DNA of 64,000 nucleotides from an uncultured Sphingobium sp. (GTDB lineage Bacteria > Pseudomonadota > Alphaproteobacteria > Sphingomonadales > Sphingomonadaceae). The stretch lies in contig CAMPHJ010000008.1 of NCBI GenBank assembly GCA_946885845.1, positions 1-64,000 on the forward strand, in the 5' to 3' direction. Below the pieces are notes generated by a model that had not been told where the DNA came from, ran no database searches, and saw only the letters and a program-made list of their open reading frames with translations. Below are positions 19,828 through 32,023 of the stretch, one piece after another. Each line of letters starts with the position of its first letter. Within the stretch, counting starts at the first letter, position 1. Position numbers and translations under genes: made by a program.

Positions 19828-21198
19828 TCAGCCGCGATAGCAAACCTTTTTCACGGTAACCACGACTCGGTCCGCGTCGATCAGCGCCGCCTTTTCCAGA
19901 TTGGCGGCGTAGGGTAGCGGGACATCTTCGTTCGTCACGCGCAGCACCGGGGCGTCGAGGTCGTCGAAGCCCTGTTCCATCGCCACCGCCGCGATTTCCG
20001 ACGCGATTGAACAGACCGGCCAGCCTTCTTCGACCACCACAATGCGGTTGGTCTTCTTCAGGCTTTCCAGCACCGTTGCCGTATCCAGCGGTCGCAAGGT
20101 GCGAAGGTCGATGATTTCAGCATCGATGCCTTCGGACGCGAGCGTCTCCGCCGCTTCCAGCGCGACGCCGACGCCAATCGAATAGCTGACCAGCGTCACG
20201 TCCGCGCCCTGCCGCACAATCCGCGCCTTGCCGATCGGCAGGACATAATCATCCAGCTTGGGCACGTCGAAGCTGCGACCGTAGACCAGCTCATTTTCCA
20301 GGAACACGACTGGATCTTCCGACCGGATCGCAGCCTTTAGAAGGCCTTTGGCATCCGCCGCATCATAAGGTGCGATGACGATCAGACCAGGAACCGCAGC
20401 ATACCAGGGACCGTAATTCTGGCTATGCTGGGCACCGACGCGGCTGGCCGCGCCATTGGGGCCACGGAATACGATCGGACAACGCATCTGACCGCCCGAC
20501 ATATAGTTGGTCTTGGCCGCGGAATTGATGATGTGATCGATCGCCTGCATCGCGAAGTTGAACGTCATGAATTCAATCACCGGACGCAAGCCACCCATGG
20601 CGGCGCCCGCACCAACGCCGGCAAAGCCATATTCGGTAATCGGCGTGTCGATGACGCGCTTTGCTCCAAATTCGTCCAGCAGGCCCTGCGTGACCTTATA
20701 GGCGCCTTGATATTCGGCAACCTCTTCGCCCATCACGAAGACCCGCTCGTCCCGGCGCATCTCTTCCGCCATCGCGTCGCGCAGAGCTTCGCGAACGGTC
20801 GTCTTCACCATTTCGGTGCCTTCGGGCAAGTCGGCGTCCTGAACGGCTGGCCGGACTTGGGTTGTCAGCTTGGACGTGCCGCTTTCCGCCTTCTTCGGCG
20901 TGCTTTCAGGCTCGGTCTTGCTTTCCTTGGGAGCCGGAACAGACGGCTGCTCGCCCTCTTCACCCGCCATGGTCGCGATGACGGTTCCGACCTTCACGCC
21001 TTCCGACCCCTCTGGCACGACAATCGAACCGATCTTGCCCTCATCGACGGCTTCGAATTCCATCGTCGCCTTGTCCGTTTCAATCTCGGCCAGAATGTCG
21101 CCGGAACGGACCTCATCGCCTTCCTTGACGAGCCACTTGGCAAGCGTGCCTTCCTCCATAGTCGGCGACAGCGCCGGCATCTTGATTTCGATACCCAT
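19828..21198 (-). CDS. pdhB: Pyruvate dehydrogenase E1 beta subunit with N-terminal lipoyl domain
   Basis: The 456-residue protein fuses a lipoyl domain (residues 1-80; the lipoylated Lys43 is in [13 protein letters not shown]) to the E1 beta transketolase-like domain (from about residue 130: [39 protein letters not shown]). This fusion is characteristic of alphaproteobacterial pdhB. A Pro/Lys-rich linker ([20 protein letters not shown]) separates the domains. The start overlaps the pdhA stop by one base (TAATG). E2 and E3 genes are not in this window. Confidence 0.95.
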   Translation of the reverse strand: MGIEIKMPALSPTMEEGTLAKWLVKEGDEVRSGDILAEIETDKATMEFEAVDEGKIGSIVVPEGSEGVKVGTVIATMAGEEGEQPSVPAPKESKTEPESTPKKAESGTSKLTTQVRPAVQDADLPEGTEMVKTTVREALRDAMAEEMRRDERVFVMGEEVAEYQGAYKVTQGLLDEFGAKRVIDTPITEYGFAGVGAGAAMGGLRPVIEFMTFNFAMQAIDHIINSAAKTNYMSGGQMRCPIVFRGPNGAASRVGAQHSQNYGPWYAAVPGLIVIAPYDAADAKGLLKAAIRSEDPVVFLENELVYGRSFDVPKLDDYVLPIGKARIVRQGADVTLVSYSIGVGVALEAAETLASEGIDAEIIDLRTLRPLDTATVLESLKKTNRIVVVEEGWPVCSIASEIAAVAMEQGFDDLDAPVLRVTNEDVPLPYAANLEKAALIDADRVVVTVKKVCYRG

Positions 21199-22271
21199 TA
21201 ATATTGCTCCACCAGCACGTCGGTATAAAGTTCCGACATTTCCGGTTCAGGGGAAGTTTCAGCGAAGTCGGCAGAGTCACTCACGATCTTGCGGATGTCC
21301 TGATCGACCTTCTTGAGTTCGTCTTCGCCAACGCCCATTTCGATGAGATATTTTTTCGCGCCTTCGATCGGATCGGATTTATCGCGCATCGCCTGCACTT
21401 CCTCACGCGACCGGTATTTGGCAGGGTCCGACATGGAGTGGCCCCGATAGCGGTATGTTTTCATTTCCAGAAGGATCGGGCCGTTGCCCCCCTGCACCCA
21501 TTTCAGCGCTTCCTCAGTCGCTCCGCGCACGGCCAGCACGTCCATGCCATCGACCTGCAGCCCCGGAATGCGGAAGCTTTCGCCTCGGCGATAAAGCTGA
21601 TCTTCGGCCGATGACCGGTTGACGCTGGTGCCCATGGCATATTGGTTGTTTTCGATCACGAAGATGATCGGCAGCTTCCATAGCTCGGCCATGTTGAAGC
21701 TTTCATAGACCTGGCCCTGGTTAGCAGCCCCGTCACCGAAATAAGCGACGCACACACCACCGTCATCATTATATTTATGCGCAAAGCCAAGCCCCGCGCC
21801 CAACGACACCTGAGCGCCGACGATGCCATGGCCGCCGAAAAATTTATGTTCGACGCTGAACATGTGCATCGAACCGCCCTTGCCCCTTGAAATGCCAGCT
21901 TCGCGCCCGGTCAGTTCGGCCATGATAACCTTAGGATCGATGCCATAAGCCAGCATGTGGCCATGGTCGCGATAGCCGGTGATCACGCTGTCCTTGCCTG
22001 GTTGCAGGGCGGATTGAATGCCGACAGCGACGGCCTCCTGGCCGATATAAAGGTGACAAAATCCACCGATCAGGCCCAGGCCGTAAAGTTGACCCGCTTT
22101 TTCCTCGAACCGGCGGATGAGGACCATCTGTCGGTAGAACTCCATCAGTTCTTCCTTGGATGCCTTGTAAACGGACGGTGTTTCAGGGCGAGGCCGGTTA
22201 TGGTCGGCGCTAGCAGGGTTTGCCCCCTTTGCTTTAGCGCGCGATGGACGCGGCGTCGTTGGTTTCGCCAA
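21198..22271 (-). CDS. pdhA: Pyruvate dehydrogenase E1 alpha subunit
   Basis: This ThDP enzyme decarboxylates pyruvate with PdhB. The core begins [48 protein letters not shown]. The ThDP motif is seen in [41 protein letters not shown] chose a TTG start at 22271 (357 residues, [13 protein letters not shown]) because AAGGA lies eight bases before it. An open frame continues to an ATG at 22325 without a good ribosome site. An alanine/proline/lysine-rich N-terminal tail is normal for this family. It lies after ftsB in the eno-ftsB-pdhAB series. Confidence 0.93.
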   Translation of the reverse strand: MAKPTTPRPSRAKAKGANPASADHNRPRPETPSVYKASKEELMEFYRQMVLIRRFEEKAGQLYGLGLIGGFCHLYIGQEAVAVGIQSALQPGKDSVITGYRDHGHMLAYGIDPKVIMAELTGREAGISRGKGGSMHMFSVEHKFFGGHGIVGAQVSLGAGLGFAHKYNDDGGVCVAYFGDGAANQGQVYESFNMAELWKLPIIFVIENNQYAMGTSVNRSSAEDQLYRRGESFRIPGLQVDGMDVLAVRGATEEALKWVQGGNGPILLEMKTYRYRGHSMSDPAKYRSREEVQAMRDKSDPIEGAKKYLIEMGVGEDELKKVDQDIRKIVSDSADFAETSPEPEMSELYTDVLVEQY

Positions 22272-22382
22272 GGCTCTTATCCTTTTGCGTGGACATGGAT
22301 GGAAGGAACGCCGGTATAGCGGCACAAGTCCGCCAAATGCAACGTTTGAGGACTGCGAATAGCGCCGCGGACCGCCTTCCGG

Positions 22383-22694
22383 TCAGTTCAGCGGAACGAC
22401 CACTTCGTCATTATGGATGACGCCCAGTTGGCGCCTGATCAGCTCATCGCTGAGGTCCGGATCGACCCGGCGCGGATTGAGCAGGTCGACGCGGTTTTTC
22501 AGTTCAGTGCGATGCGCCGCGACCTGTGCCAACTCCACCTTGGCATGGTGCAGTTGCCGCGTGTAATCACCCCACGCCAGAATCCCGTTTGACCCCAGCA
22601 CGACATATCCCGCGAAGAACAGAAGAAGAAGCACCGCAATTGCTGGCCCAAGAGCAGACCATAACAATATGCGAAGCTTAGCAATGTGCGCCAT
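22383..22694 (-). CDS. ftsB: Septum formation initiator / cell division protein FtsB-like
   Basis: The 103-residue bitopic protein has one membrane segment (ILLWSALGPAIAVLLLLFFAGYVVLG, residues about 9-34) and then a short coiled coil (DYTRQLHHAKVELAQVAAHRTELKNRVDLL). It ends with DELIRRQLGVIHNDEVVVPLN, the DivIC/FtsB pattern. It should join FtsL and FtsQ in the divisome. Its position between eno and pdhA is the usual one in alphaproteobacteria. No strong ribosome site is seen at the ATG. Confidence 0.88.
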   Translation of the reverse strand: MAHIAKLRILLWSALGPAIAVLLLLFFAGYVVLGSNGILAWGDYTRQLHHAKVELAQVAAHRTELKNRVDLLNPRRVDPDLSDELIRRQLGVIHNDEVVVPLN

Positions 22695-22768
22695 AGGTAA
22701 GTTGAATCACAGCTGAACGCTGGCCGCAAGGGAATTCTGTTCCCCGACGGCCGGTCCTTGAAAGAATA

Positions 22769-24841
<2,073 letters not shown>

Positions 24842-24891
24842 CGCGATTTTCATTTCATTAAACAGGACCCCGGCCTGGGGCGGAGGGGCGT

Positions 24892-25263
24892 TTGACTGAA
24901 CAGCCAACTCTTGCGGCGAATCCGGAAACGGAGGAAGATCAGGACACCGTTCGTGCGGCATTCGCCCGGCTGTATTCCGACGGACGCGCCTATGCCGATG
25001 CGGAGATCGAGCGACAGAAGCTGCGCGCGAGCATTGTCGGGTCGGGTGTCAAGGATGCCGTCATTTTTGGCGCGGCGGGCTTTCTGATCGCGATATCAGG
25101 ACTGATCGCTTTTCTTGTGGGACTTATCATCACGCTCCAACCTCATGTCGGTGCGGGATGGGCGACCATCATTATATTCGGGTCATCCCTGCTTGTGGCG
25201 TTACTGTTGTTGCTGTTGGCAAAGACGCGCATCGCCCGCATGAAGAAGGCGGTCCAGTCATGA
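24892..25263 (+). CDS. YqjE/phage-holin-like family membrane protein
   Basis: The 123-residue protein begins at TTG 24892 behind GGAGGGG. It has two membrane segments (VIFGAAGFLIAISGLIAFLVGLIITL and WATIIIFGSSLLVALLLLLLA), with charged ends. This layout fits the YqjE / holin-superfamily proteins that accompany YqjD. The stop overlaps the next gene by four bases (ATGA). Confidence 0.65.
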   Translation: MTEQPTLAANPETEEDQDTVRAAFARLYSDGRAYADAEIERQKLRASIVGSGVKDAVIFGAAGFLIAISGLIAFLVGLIITLQPHVGAGWATIIIFGSSLLVALLLLLLAKTRIARMKKAVQS

Positions 25264-25583
25264 CGCCAGAAGAACAATATAAAAGGGCAAATATCGAGGC
25301 AGAATCGAAAAAGGCGGCGTTTCGGTCTAGCGCCACGACGGTAAAGGCCCGGCTGTCGCCTGCCCGGTTGAAGCGGAATGTTCAACAAAAGGTGGCCGAC
25401 CGGTTTCACAAGGTGAGTTCAACAGCCTTGGCACAAGTTAGTGAGCGTCCAGTCGCCACAGTTGCGGCTGCCGGGGCGTTAGGCATCTATTTGTTCCGCC
25501 GCCCGCTTTCGGCACTTTTCCGGCGTATATACGTTCGAGCTACCAACCGCACCCCGGATCAATCGGAGAAAGACGATGGCTGA
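25260..25583 (+). CDS. Small YqjK-like or DUF3618-like membrane-associated protein
   Basis: The ATG at 25260 gives 107 residues and overlaps the stop of the YqjE-like gene by four bases. It has a basic helical N-terminal half (KKAAFRSSATTVKARLSPARLKRNVQQKVADRFHKV) and one hydrophobic segment (PVATVAAAGALGIYLFRRPLSALFRR). The order YqjD-, YqjE-, then this gene suggests a YqjK-like role, but sequence similarity cannot be judged here. The 3' end overlaps the next gene by eight bases. Confidence 0.6.
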   Translation: MTPEEQYKRANIEAESKKAAFRSSATTVKARLSPARLKRNVQQKVADRFHKVSSTALAQVSERPVATVAAAGALGIYLFRRPLSALFRRIYVRATNRTPDQSEKDDG

Positions 25584-26163
25584 CATTCGCGCCCAGATCA
25601 CTCGCGTACGCGACGCTGCAAACGATATTGCAGAAACTACGACGGAAAAGTTGCGCGATACCACGGGCAAGGCACGCGACAGCGCCAGCGACCTCATTCA
25701 AAACGGCCGTGAACGTGCCGAAGATGTCTATAGCGACGCGCGCGCACGCACCCAACGAGTCGCGACGCGCGCGAATGAAATCGTGCAAGAGCATCCGATA
25801 GTCGCAGTGGCTGGCGCCGTCGCGGCAGGTGCGATGATCGCATGGATGTTCCCAAAAAGCCGCGCTGCGCTCAAGGCCCTGCCCGCCATTGCCACGACGG
25901 CAGGCAGCCGAGTGGTGGAAGCCGCCCTGGCCGCGCGTAACGCCGCCGCAGAGGGAGCAGTGAGCGTTAAATCCAGCGCGAGCGATGCGTTCCACCAAGC
26001 TCGCGAAGGGGCCAGTCATGCTGCTGCGTCTGCGCGGGACACCGCTGCTTCCGCTGACATCAGCGGTACAGCGTCGCGCTTGGCCGACAACCTCGTCACT
26101 CTCGTCGCCAGCAAGATCGATACGGTCAGCGAAACGCTCAAGGCCAGGCTGCCCAAACACTGA
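25576..26163 (+). CDS. Second DUF883/YqjD-like helical protein
   Basis: The 195-residue protein is Ala- and charge-rich and helical: TTEKLRDTTGKARDSASDLIQNGRERAEDVYSDARARTQRVATRANEI. A membrane segment (HPIVAVAGAVAAGAMIAWMF) follows near residue 75, then another Ala-rich helical half ending DTVSETLKARLPKH. Unlike the first YqjD-like gene the membrane helix is central. Its start overlaps the previous gene by eight bases, and a hairpin lies 25 bases after its stop. A role in envelope stress or ribosome tethering would be inference only. Confidence 0.6.
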   Translation: MADIRAQITRVRDAANDIAETTTEKLRDTTGKARDSASDLIQNGRERAEDVYSDARARTQRVATRANEIVQEHPIVAVAGAVAAGAMIAWMFPKSRAALKALPAIATTAGSRVVEAALAARNAAAEGAVSVKSSASDAFHQAREGASHAAASARDTAASADISGTASRLADNLVTLVASKIDTVSETLKARLPKH

Positions 26164-26187
26164 TACTGTCGCTCCTTCCGCTTGGAC

Positions 26188-26217
26188 ACGGGCGGCCTCA
26201 CTGCTAAGGCTGCCCGT
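26188..26217 (+). terminator. Hairpin after the four-gene YqjD/E-like set
   Basis: ACGGGCGGC (26188-26196) pairs with GCTGCCCGT (26209-26217), nine pairs with one G-T wobble and a 12-base loop. It is followed by TCCTTCC. It lies between the YqjD-like set and the DUF4170 gene. Confidence 0.5.
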
Positions 26218-26243
26218 TCCTTCCGAGGGAGAATATAAAATAT

Positions 26244-26468
26244 ATGAGCAAGCTCCACCTGGTCATGGGCGGTCGCGTCAAAGACCCTCAAACGCTGGAA
26301 TTTGAAGATCTGGACTCGATCGACGTCGTAGGGATTTTCCCTGACTTTGCGTCGGCGGAAAACGCCTGGCGCGGGGCGGCACAGCGCACGGTTGACGACG
26401 CCGAAATGCGCTATGTCATCGTGCACCTGCACCGCCTGCTGGAACCTGACCTACCCCAGACCCAATAA
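26244..26468 (+). CDS. DUF4170 domain protein
   Basis: This 74-residue protein (MSKLHLVMGGRVKDP, then a middle IDVVGIFPDFASAENAWRGAAQRTVDDAEMRYVIVHLHRLLEP) matches the small DUF4170 family seen in alphaproteobacteria. It is soluble and has no catalytic motif that I can see. GAGGGAG lies just upstream of the ATG at 26244. It converges with the rhomboid gene. Function unknown. Confidence 0.75.
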   Translation: MSKLHLVMGGRVKDPQTLEFEDLDSIDVVGIFPDFASAENAWRGAAQRTVDDAEMRYVIVHLHRLLEPDLPQTQ

Positions 26469-26484
26469 TGCCGCGGCGGCGGCG

Positions 26485-27123
26485 TCAGATCAGCGACTGA
26501 GGTCTTTTGCGAAAGCGCCACCAGAGCAACGGGCGCGTAAGCAGCAGACCAACCAAAAAGCCCCCGATATGCGCCGCCACCGCGATCTGTCCCAGATCTC
26601 CGATGCCGCCTGCGGTCGCCACGCCGATCATCAGTTGGATCACTACCCATCCTGCAGCCAACCACAGAATGCGGAGGAGGTTTGCCGAAAAAGGCCCGAT
26701 GCTGCGCACCGATTGCTGGCTGAAGAGCAGTGCATATGTCGCGATCACGGCCGAAATAGCGCCGCTGGCCCCTATCATTGGGTTAAGCGCATCCGGCTGT
26801 ATCGCCCACTGCAACGCTGCTGCGCCGTAGGCACCCGCGATATAAAGGATCAGAAAAGCACCCTTCTGAAGCACCTGTTCGACCTGTCGGCCGCAAAAGA
26901 TCAGCATCAGCAGATTGAAGCCGATATGCAGCCAACCCGCATGGATCAGTGCACAACTAAGCGGTGTCAGCCATGCTGGCACAGCCGCCACGTCTGCGAA
27001 CAAGCCTGGATCCCCGAACCGCGCAGCTATGAACCCACCCAGAACTGCCGCATTGTCGGTCTGCCCCGACAGCAACAGAATCAGGAACGCGGCAAAGGTG
27101 ATCGCCGCGATCGAACTAGTCAT
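26485..27123 (-). CDS. Rhomboid family intramembrane serine protease
   Basis: The protein (212 residues from ATG 27123; a GTG at 27144 would add seven) has six or more hydrophobic segments. The catalytic motif GASGAISAV supplies the nucleophile serine and AHIGGFLVG supplies the histidine of the Ser-His dyad. HAGWLHIGFNLLMLIFCGRQVE is the usual rhomboid HxxxxHxxxN region (His-His-Asn). It likely cleaves membrane protein substrates in the inner membrane. It lies downstream of greA on the same strand with a short gap, so they may be co-transcribed. Confidence 0.9.
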   Translation of the reverse strand: MTSSIAAITFAAFLILLLSGQTDNAAVLGGFIAARFGDPGLFADVAAVPAWLTPLSCALIHAGWLHIGFNLLMLIFCGRQVEQVLQKGAFLILYIAGAYGAAALQWAIQPDALNPMIGASGAISAVIATYALLFSQQSVRSIGPFSANLLRILWLAAGWVVIQLMIGVATAGGIGDLGQIAVAAHIGGFLVGLLLTRPLLWWRFRKRPQSLI

Positions 27124-27149
27124 TCGGCCTGCGGGCAGCTGCACCTCGT

Positions 27150-27626
27150 TCAGATGAATTCTATTTTGTCGACGACGTAGAATTTGTCACCCGACGGCAC
27201 AGAGACTTCAACCTCTTCGCCGACCTGACGGCCGATAAGCGCCCGTCCCAGCGGACTGTTGTAGCTGATCATGCCCAGCTTCGCGTCAGCTTCTGCCTGG
27301 CCAACAATCTGATAACGGACGGGCTTTTCGTCCTCATCCTGCAAAGTGACCGTCGCGCCAAAGACGACCTTGTCACCTGACAGCGACGTAGGATCGATGA
27401 TCTGCGCGCGCGACAGCTTGTCTTCCAGGTCGCCGATGGTCGCTTCCACCTGACCCTGCCGTTCCTTTGCCGCATGATATTCGGCATTTTCCGACAGGTC
27501 GCCATGGGCGCGCGCTTCTTCGATAGCGTCCACAATCAAAGGCCGCTCGGCCTTGAGTTCGCGAAGCTGCGCGGTCAGCTTGTCATAGCCCGTCTGCAGC
27601 ATCGGCATCTTTTCGACGGTCGCCAT
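27150..27626 (-). CDS. greA: Transcription elongation factor GreA
   Basis: GreA rescues backtracked RNA polymerase by stimulating transcript cleavage. The 158-residue protein has the N-terminal coiled coil ([58 protein letters not shown]) with the acidic tip region [13 protein letters not shown], and the C-terminal globular FKBP-like domain containing [22 protein letters not shown]. It sits 82 bases downstream of carB on the same strand. Confidence 0.96.
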   Translation of the reverse strand: MATVEKMPMLQTGYDKLTAQLRELKAERPLIVDAIEEARAHGDLSENAEYHAAKERQGQVEATIGDLEDKLSRAQIIDPTSLSGDKVVFGATVTLQDEDEKPVRYQIVGQAEADAKLGMISYNSPLGRALIGRQVGEEVEVSVPSGDKFYVVDKIEFI

Positions 27627-27708
27627 TATCGAAGATCCTTTGTCAAAACTTCCCTTTGGCAGCCTCTTTGGTCGAGGCCGCCCGCAGCATGGTTCCTAAT
27701 GCAGGGGG

Positions 27709-30700
27709 TCAGGCTTGCGGCCTAGGATAATAGGACTGGAGGGACCGCACTTCAAGTGCATGGCCAAGCAATGCTTCTATCGCGTCCGCTGCCGCAACGC
27801 TGGCGGCCGCCGTGGTGAAACTCGCAACCTTCGCCCGAAGCGCGCTGGTGCGAATCGCTTTGCTGTCCTTCAACGACTGCCAGCCTTCGGTGGTGTTGAA
27901 AATTAGATCGATGTCCCCATCAGTAATTTTATCCACGATGTGCGGACGACCTTCCGCCACCTTGTTCACCGATTGAACGGATATGCCCTGCTCTTCCAGA
28001 TATCGAGCCGTGCCCCCGGTAGCGGCGATGATGAAGCCCAGCCCCGCCAGCTTATGCACTGCTGGGAGAACCACCGATTTGTCGCTGTCCTTGACCGACA
28101 CGAACACCGTACCGCTGGTCGGCAATATTGTACCTGCGCCGATCTGTGCTTTGGCAAAGGCGGTCGCAAAATTACTATCGATACCCATGACTTCGCCGGT
28201 ACTTTTCATTTCCGGTGAGAGAACGGGATCGACGCCGGGGAAGCGGCCGAAGGGGAATACAGCTTCCTTGACTGCAACATGCGAGATCGCGTGGCGATCG
28301 ATCTTCGGCAGATCCTTGATCTTTTCACCCGCCATGACGCGCGACGCGATCTTGGCGATGGGCGTGCCGATGGCCTTGGCGACGAAGGGGACGGTGCGGC
28401 TGGCACGGGGGTTAACCTCAATTAGATAAACGACCCCGTCCTTGACGGCGAACTGGATGTTCATAAGGCCGCGCACCGACAGGGCACGAGCCAGAACTTC
28501 CGTCTGACGTTCGATCTCCGCGATCACTTCGTCCGATAGGCTATAGGGCGGCAGCGAGCAGGCGCTGTCCCCGGAATGGACGCCCGCTTCTTCGATATGC
28601 TGGAGCACACCTGCCACGACCACATCGTCGCCGTCACAGAGCGCGTCGACGTCCACTTCGGTCGCGTCGCGCAGATATTGGTCGATCAGCACCGGAGAGT
28701 CGCCGGACACCTGGACGGCGGTGGCGATATATTCCTCCAGCTGGGCCTGGCCGTCGACAATCTCCATGGCGCGGCCTCCAAGGACGTAGGACGGGCGCAT
28801 CAGAACCGGGTAGCCGATACGGTTGGCGACCGCGATCGCTTCCTCGCGGCTGCGGGCGATGCCGTTGGCGGGCTGCTTGAGCTTGAGCTTATCGATGAGG
28901 GCCGCGAAACGCTCGCGGTCTTCTGCAAGGTCGATCGCATCGGGCGAGGTGCCGAGGATGGGAACGCCCGCATCCTCAAGAGCTTGCGCCAGCTTCAGCG
29001 GAGTCTGACCGCCGAACTGGACGATGACGCCCGCAAGGGTGCCGTTCGACATCTCGACGCTCATGATTTCGAGCACGTCTTCGGCGGTCAGCGGCTCGAA
29101 ATAGAGGCGGTCGGACGTGTCATAGTCGGTCGACACGGTTTCTGGGTTGCAGTTGACCATGATCGTCTCATAGCCCGCATCCGCCAGCGCGAAGCAGGCG
29201 TGGACGCAGCAATAGTCGAACTCGATCCCCTGCCCGATCCGGTTTGGGCCGCCACCAAGGATCACGACCTTCTTGCGGTCGCTGGGCTGCGCCTCATTCT
29301 CCGCCTCGCCGAAGAGCGGGGCTTCGTAGGTGGAATACATGTAGGGCGTCTTCGCCTCGAACTCGGCGGCGCACGTGTCGATGCGCTTGAAGACCGGACG
29401 GACGCCGAGCTTGTGGCGCAGGCTGCGCACCTCCGCCTCGGTGACGCCGCCGGTCATCGCCTTGACCGCTTCGTGGATCAGGCCGGAACCGCGTGCGATG
29501 CCGCGTTCCATGCCGCGCAGATTGGCGGACTTGAGCGCCAGATGGGCGAGGCGCTGGTCGGAAAAGCCCATCGCCTTCAGGCGGCGCATGCCGTCGGCAT
29601 CCTGCGGCAGGCCGTTCGCCAGCACTTGCGCTTCTGCGTCGATGATTTCCTTGATCCGCTCCAGAAACCACGGATCGAACTTGGCGATGTTGTGGATTTC
29701 GGCGACGGTTAGCCCTTCGCGCAGGGCTTGCGCGGCGACGAGCAGACGGTCAGGCGTCGGTGAGGCAAGCGCCGCAACGATATCGTCCTTGGGCGCGCCA
29801 ACCAGATGCTGGACCTCATCGAAGCCACAAAGGCCGGTTTCCAGACCACGCAGCGCCTTCTGCATCGATTCATGGATGTTGCGGCCGATCGCCATCACTT
29901 CGCCCACCGACTTCATCGCGGTGCCGAGCAGCGGTTCGCTGCCCTTGAACTTTTCAAAGGCGAAGCGCGGGATCTTGGTCACGACATAGTCGATGGTCGG
30001 TTCGAACGATGCCGGGGTCGCGCCGGTAATGTCATTCTCGATCTCGTCGAGCGTGTAGCCCACGGCGAGCTTCGCCGCGACCTTGGCGATCGGGAAGCCG
30101 GTCGCCTTCGACGCAAGCGCCGACGAGCGGGAGACGCGCGGGTTCATTTCGATCACGATCAGGCGGCCGTCCTTCGGATTGACCGCGAACTGTACGTTCG
30201 AACCGCCTGTTTCCACGCCGATTTCACGCAGCACCGCGATGCTCGCGTTGCGCATGATCTGATATTCCTTGTCGGTCAGCGTCAGCGCGGGCGCGACGGT
30301 GATGGAGTCGCCGGTATGGACGCCCATCGGATCGACATTTTCGATCGAGCAGATGATGATGGCATTGTCGTTGCGATCCCGCACGACCTCCATCTCATAT
30401 TCCTTCCAGCCGAGGAGCGATTCCTCGATCAGGACTTCGGTGGTCGGGGACGCATCCAGCCCGCCACGGACGATGTTCATGAACTCGTCGCGATTATAGG
30501 CGATGCCGCCGCCGGTGCCGCCCATGGTGAAGCTGGGGCGGATGATCGCGGGCAGGCCGGTGAACTCCAGGGCCTCCATCGCCTCTTCCATGGTGTGGGC
30601 GATGCGCGAGCGAGCCGATTCCAGACCAATCTTGTCCATGGCGTCGCGGAACTTGATCCGGTCTTCCGCCTTGTCGATGGCTTCGGCATCCGCGCCGATC

Positions 30701-31044
30701 ATCTGGACGCCGAACTTCTCCAGCGTGCCGTCGTTGAATAGGGCCAGCGCGGTGTTGAGCGCGGTCTGGCCGCCCATGGTCGGCAGCACCGCGTCGGGAC
30801 GTTCCTTCTCGATGATCTTCGCCACGATTTCGGGCGTGATCGGTTCGACATAGGTCGCGTCGGCAAATTCCGGGTCGGTCATGATGGTGGCCGGGTTGGA
30901 GTTCACCAGGATGATGCGATAGCCCTCTTCCTTGAGCGCCTTCACCGCCTGCGTGCCCGAATAGTCGAACTCGCAAGCCTGGCCGATGATGATCGGGCCA
31001 GCGCCGATGATGAGGATGGAGGAGATGTCGGTGCGTTTGGGCAT
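27709..31044 (-). CDS. carB: Carbamoyl phosphate synthase large subunit
   Basis: CarB makes carbamoyl phosphate for arginine and pyrimidine synthesis from bicarbonate, ATP and the ammonia released by CarA. The 1111-residue protein has the two ATP-grasp halves ([22 protein letters not shown] in the first, [18 protein letters not shown] in the second) and a C-terminal MGS-like allosteric domain ([20 protein letters not shown]). The ATG at 31044 overlaps the stop of the upstream unknown gene by one base (TAATG), so its translation may depend on that gene. A partner carA lies upstream with two genes in between. Confidence 0.97.
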   Translation of the reverse strand: MPKRTDISSILIIGAGPIIIGQACEFDYSGTQAVKALKEEGYRIILVNSNPATIMTDPEFADATYVEPITPEIVAKIIEKERPDAVLPTMGGQTALNTALALFNDGTLEKFGVQMIGADAEAIDKAEDRIKFRDAMDKIGLESARSRIAHTMEEAMEALEFTGLPAIIRPSFTMGGTGGGIAYNRDEFMNIVRGGLDASPTTEVLIEESLLGWKEYEMEVVRDRNDNAIIICSIENVDPMGVHTGDSITVAPALTLTDKEYQIMRNASIAVLREIGVETGGSNVQFAVNPKDGRLIVIEMNPRVSRSSALASKATGFPIAKVAAKLAVGYTLDEIENDITGATPASFEPTIDYVVTKIPRFAFEKFKGSEPLLGTAMKSVGEVMAIGRNIHESMQKALRGLETGLCGFDEVQHLVGAPKDDIVAALASPTPDRLLVAAQALREGLTVAEIHNIAKFDPWFLERIKEIIDAEAQVLANGLPQDADGMRRLKAMGFSDQRLAHLALKSANLRGMERGIARGSGLIHEAVKAMTGGVTEAEVRSLRHKLGVRPVFKRIDTCAAEFEAKTPYMYSTYEAPLFGEAENEAQPSDRKKVVILGGGPNRIGQGIEFDYCCVHACFALADAGYETIMVNCNPETVSTDYDTSDRLYFEPLTAEDVLEIMSVEMSNGTLAGVIVQFGGQTPLKLAQALEDAGVPILGTSPDAIDLAEDRERFAALIDKLKLKQPANGIARSREEAIAVANRIGYPVLMRPSYVLGGRAMEIVDGQAQLEEYIATAVQVSGDSPVLIDQYLRDATEVDVDALCDGDDVVVAGVLQHIEEAGVHSGDSACSLPPYSLSDEVIAEIERQTEVLARALSVRGLMNIQFAVKDGVVYLIEVNPRASRTVPFVAKAIGTPIAKIASRVMAGEKIKDLPKIDRHAISHVAVKEAVFPFGRFPGVDPVLSPEMKSTGEVMGIDSNFATAFAKAQIGAGTILPTSGTVFVSVKDSDKSVVLPAVHKLAGLGFIIAATGGTARYLEEQGISVQSVNKVAEGRPHIVDKITDGDIDLIFNTTEGWQSLKDSKAIRTSALRAKVASFTTAAASVAAADAIEALLGHALEVRSLQSYYPRPQA

Positions 31045-31655
31045 TAGTGAGCGACCGTTTGAAAGAGGGCAATGATCGAGACGAAAAGGGATGTGATGCC
31101 TGCCAAGCTATTGGCGCGGTTTATCAACTCCCAGATAATATCGGCTGGCGGTTCCGGAGCATCAGCAAGCGCCTTAGCCGCCACGATGTAAGCGCGAGCC
31201 ATAGCCTTTTCACTATTACCTGCGCCTAAAGTGTCTAGCTCCAACTCAGCTTTTGTCAGAAGATCGGAAAGCTCAGCCTTTTTGTGTTCGTCCAGAGCGA
31301 ACTGAGAAGGCAGACCTGTCCATTGGGTGCTGTCAACGGATGGTGCTCTCGCTTCTTCTCCGGTACCGATCAGAGCCTCTCGGATTTCATCAAGGTCCGA
31401 GAAATTCTCCTCCACTTTTTTCGCACCAAGGGCTGAAATGCGGAAGCTCCATCCTTCGTAGCCGCCCAACACCTTTGAAACTTCCCGAAAATAGGAACCT
31501 TCCCAATCGTCGGTGATCCGATCAATCCAATTGGACCGAGGGGTAAGGCCGTATTTATTGATCAGCTTGCCAGCGTCGTGATACGAGCCCCCAGCCGTCT
31601 CGGTTTCTAAATATAGGGCCGCGAGAAAACGCTCTGCGAAATCATCGTAGTCCAT
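31044..31655 (-). CDS. Unknown protein inserted between rraB-like gene and carB
   Basis: I do not recognise this 203-residue protein. Its first 90 residues look like a winged-helix region ([45 protein letters not shown]). The middle is an acidic helical segment, and the C-terminus is hydrophobic ([23 protein letters not shown]), suggesting membrane association. Base composition differs from its neighbours: bases 31201-31260 contain 26 G+C of 60 and 31381-31440 contain 28, against 40 of 60 at 30541-30600 in carB. Yet the start (TGATG) and stop (TAATG) are each fused by one base to the flanking genes. It is probably acquired. Confidence 0.7.
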   Translation of the reverse strand: MDYDDFAERFLAALYLETETAGGSYHDAGKLINKYGLTPRSNWIDRITDDWEGSYFREVSKVLGGYEGWSFRISALGAKKVEENFSDLDEIREALIGTGEEARAPSVDSTQWTGLPSQFALDEHKKAELSDLLTKAELELDTLGAGNSEKAMARAYIVAAKALADAPEPPADIIWELINRANSLAGITSLFVSIIALFQTVAH

Positions 31656-32023
31656 CAATGCACGCCCCCCGTCCGGGCCTCGCAACCCCAGCCGTCATAT
31701 TCGACGCCGCAGAGGATTTCGATCTGGAGGCACTTCTTGGTCAGGGCGCGGATCGATTGTTCATCGACCGGCTGCTCGCATTCGAGGAAGAGGAACAGGT
31801 CGCCATCCTCATCCTCCTCGCGGTCGAGTTCGACGAAGCCGAACTGGCTGGCGATCGTCAGGACACGCTCGAAATCCTTTTCGCTGCCCTTGAAGCTGAC
31901 ATCGACCGGGCGCGACAAACGCGCCACGTCGCCATTCGCGGCGAGATTGGCGAGGACGGACTTGTCCGCCTCCCACTCTGCCGCGAGGCGGGCTTCGTCA
32001 ACCGGGGGCAGGTTGAGGCTCAC
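31655..32023 (-). CDS. RraB-like (ribonuclease E inhibitor family) protein
   Basis: The 122-residue protein ends with CGVEYDGWGCEARTGGVH, and the YDGWGC motif is characteristic of the RraB family. The centre FVELDREEDEDGDLFLFLECEQPVDEQSIRALTKKCLQIE fits the same fold. In E. coli RraB binds RNase E and alters RNA decay. The start is GTG 32023, overlapping the carA stop by four bases (GTGA), so it is the second gene of a carA-rraB-X-carB operon. Family call is good; the RNase E role here is inferred. Confidence 0.75.
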   Translation of the reverse strand: MSLNLPPVDEARLAAEWEADKSVLANLAANGDVARLSRPVDVSFKGSEKDFERVLTIASQFGFVELDREEDEDGDLFLFLECEQPVDEQSIRALTKKCLQIEILCGVEYDGWGCEARTGGVH

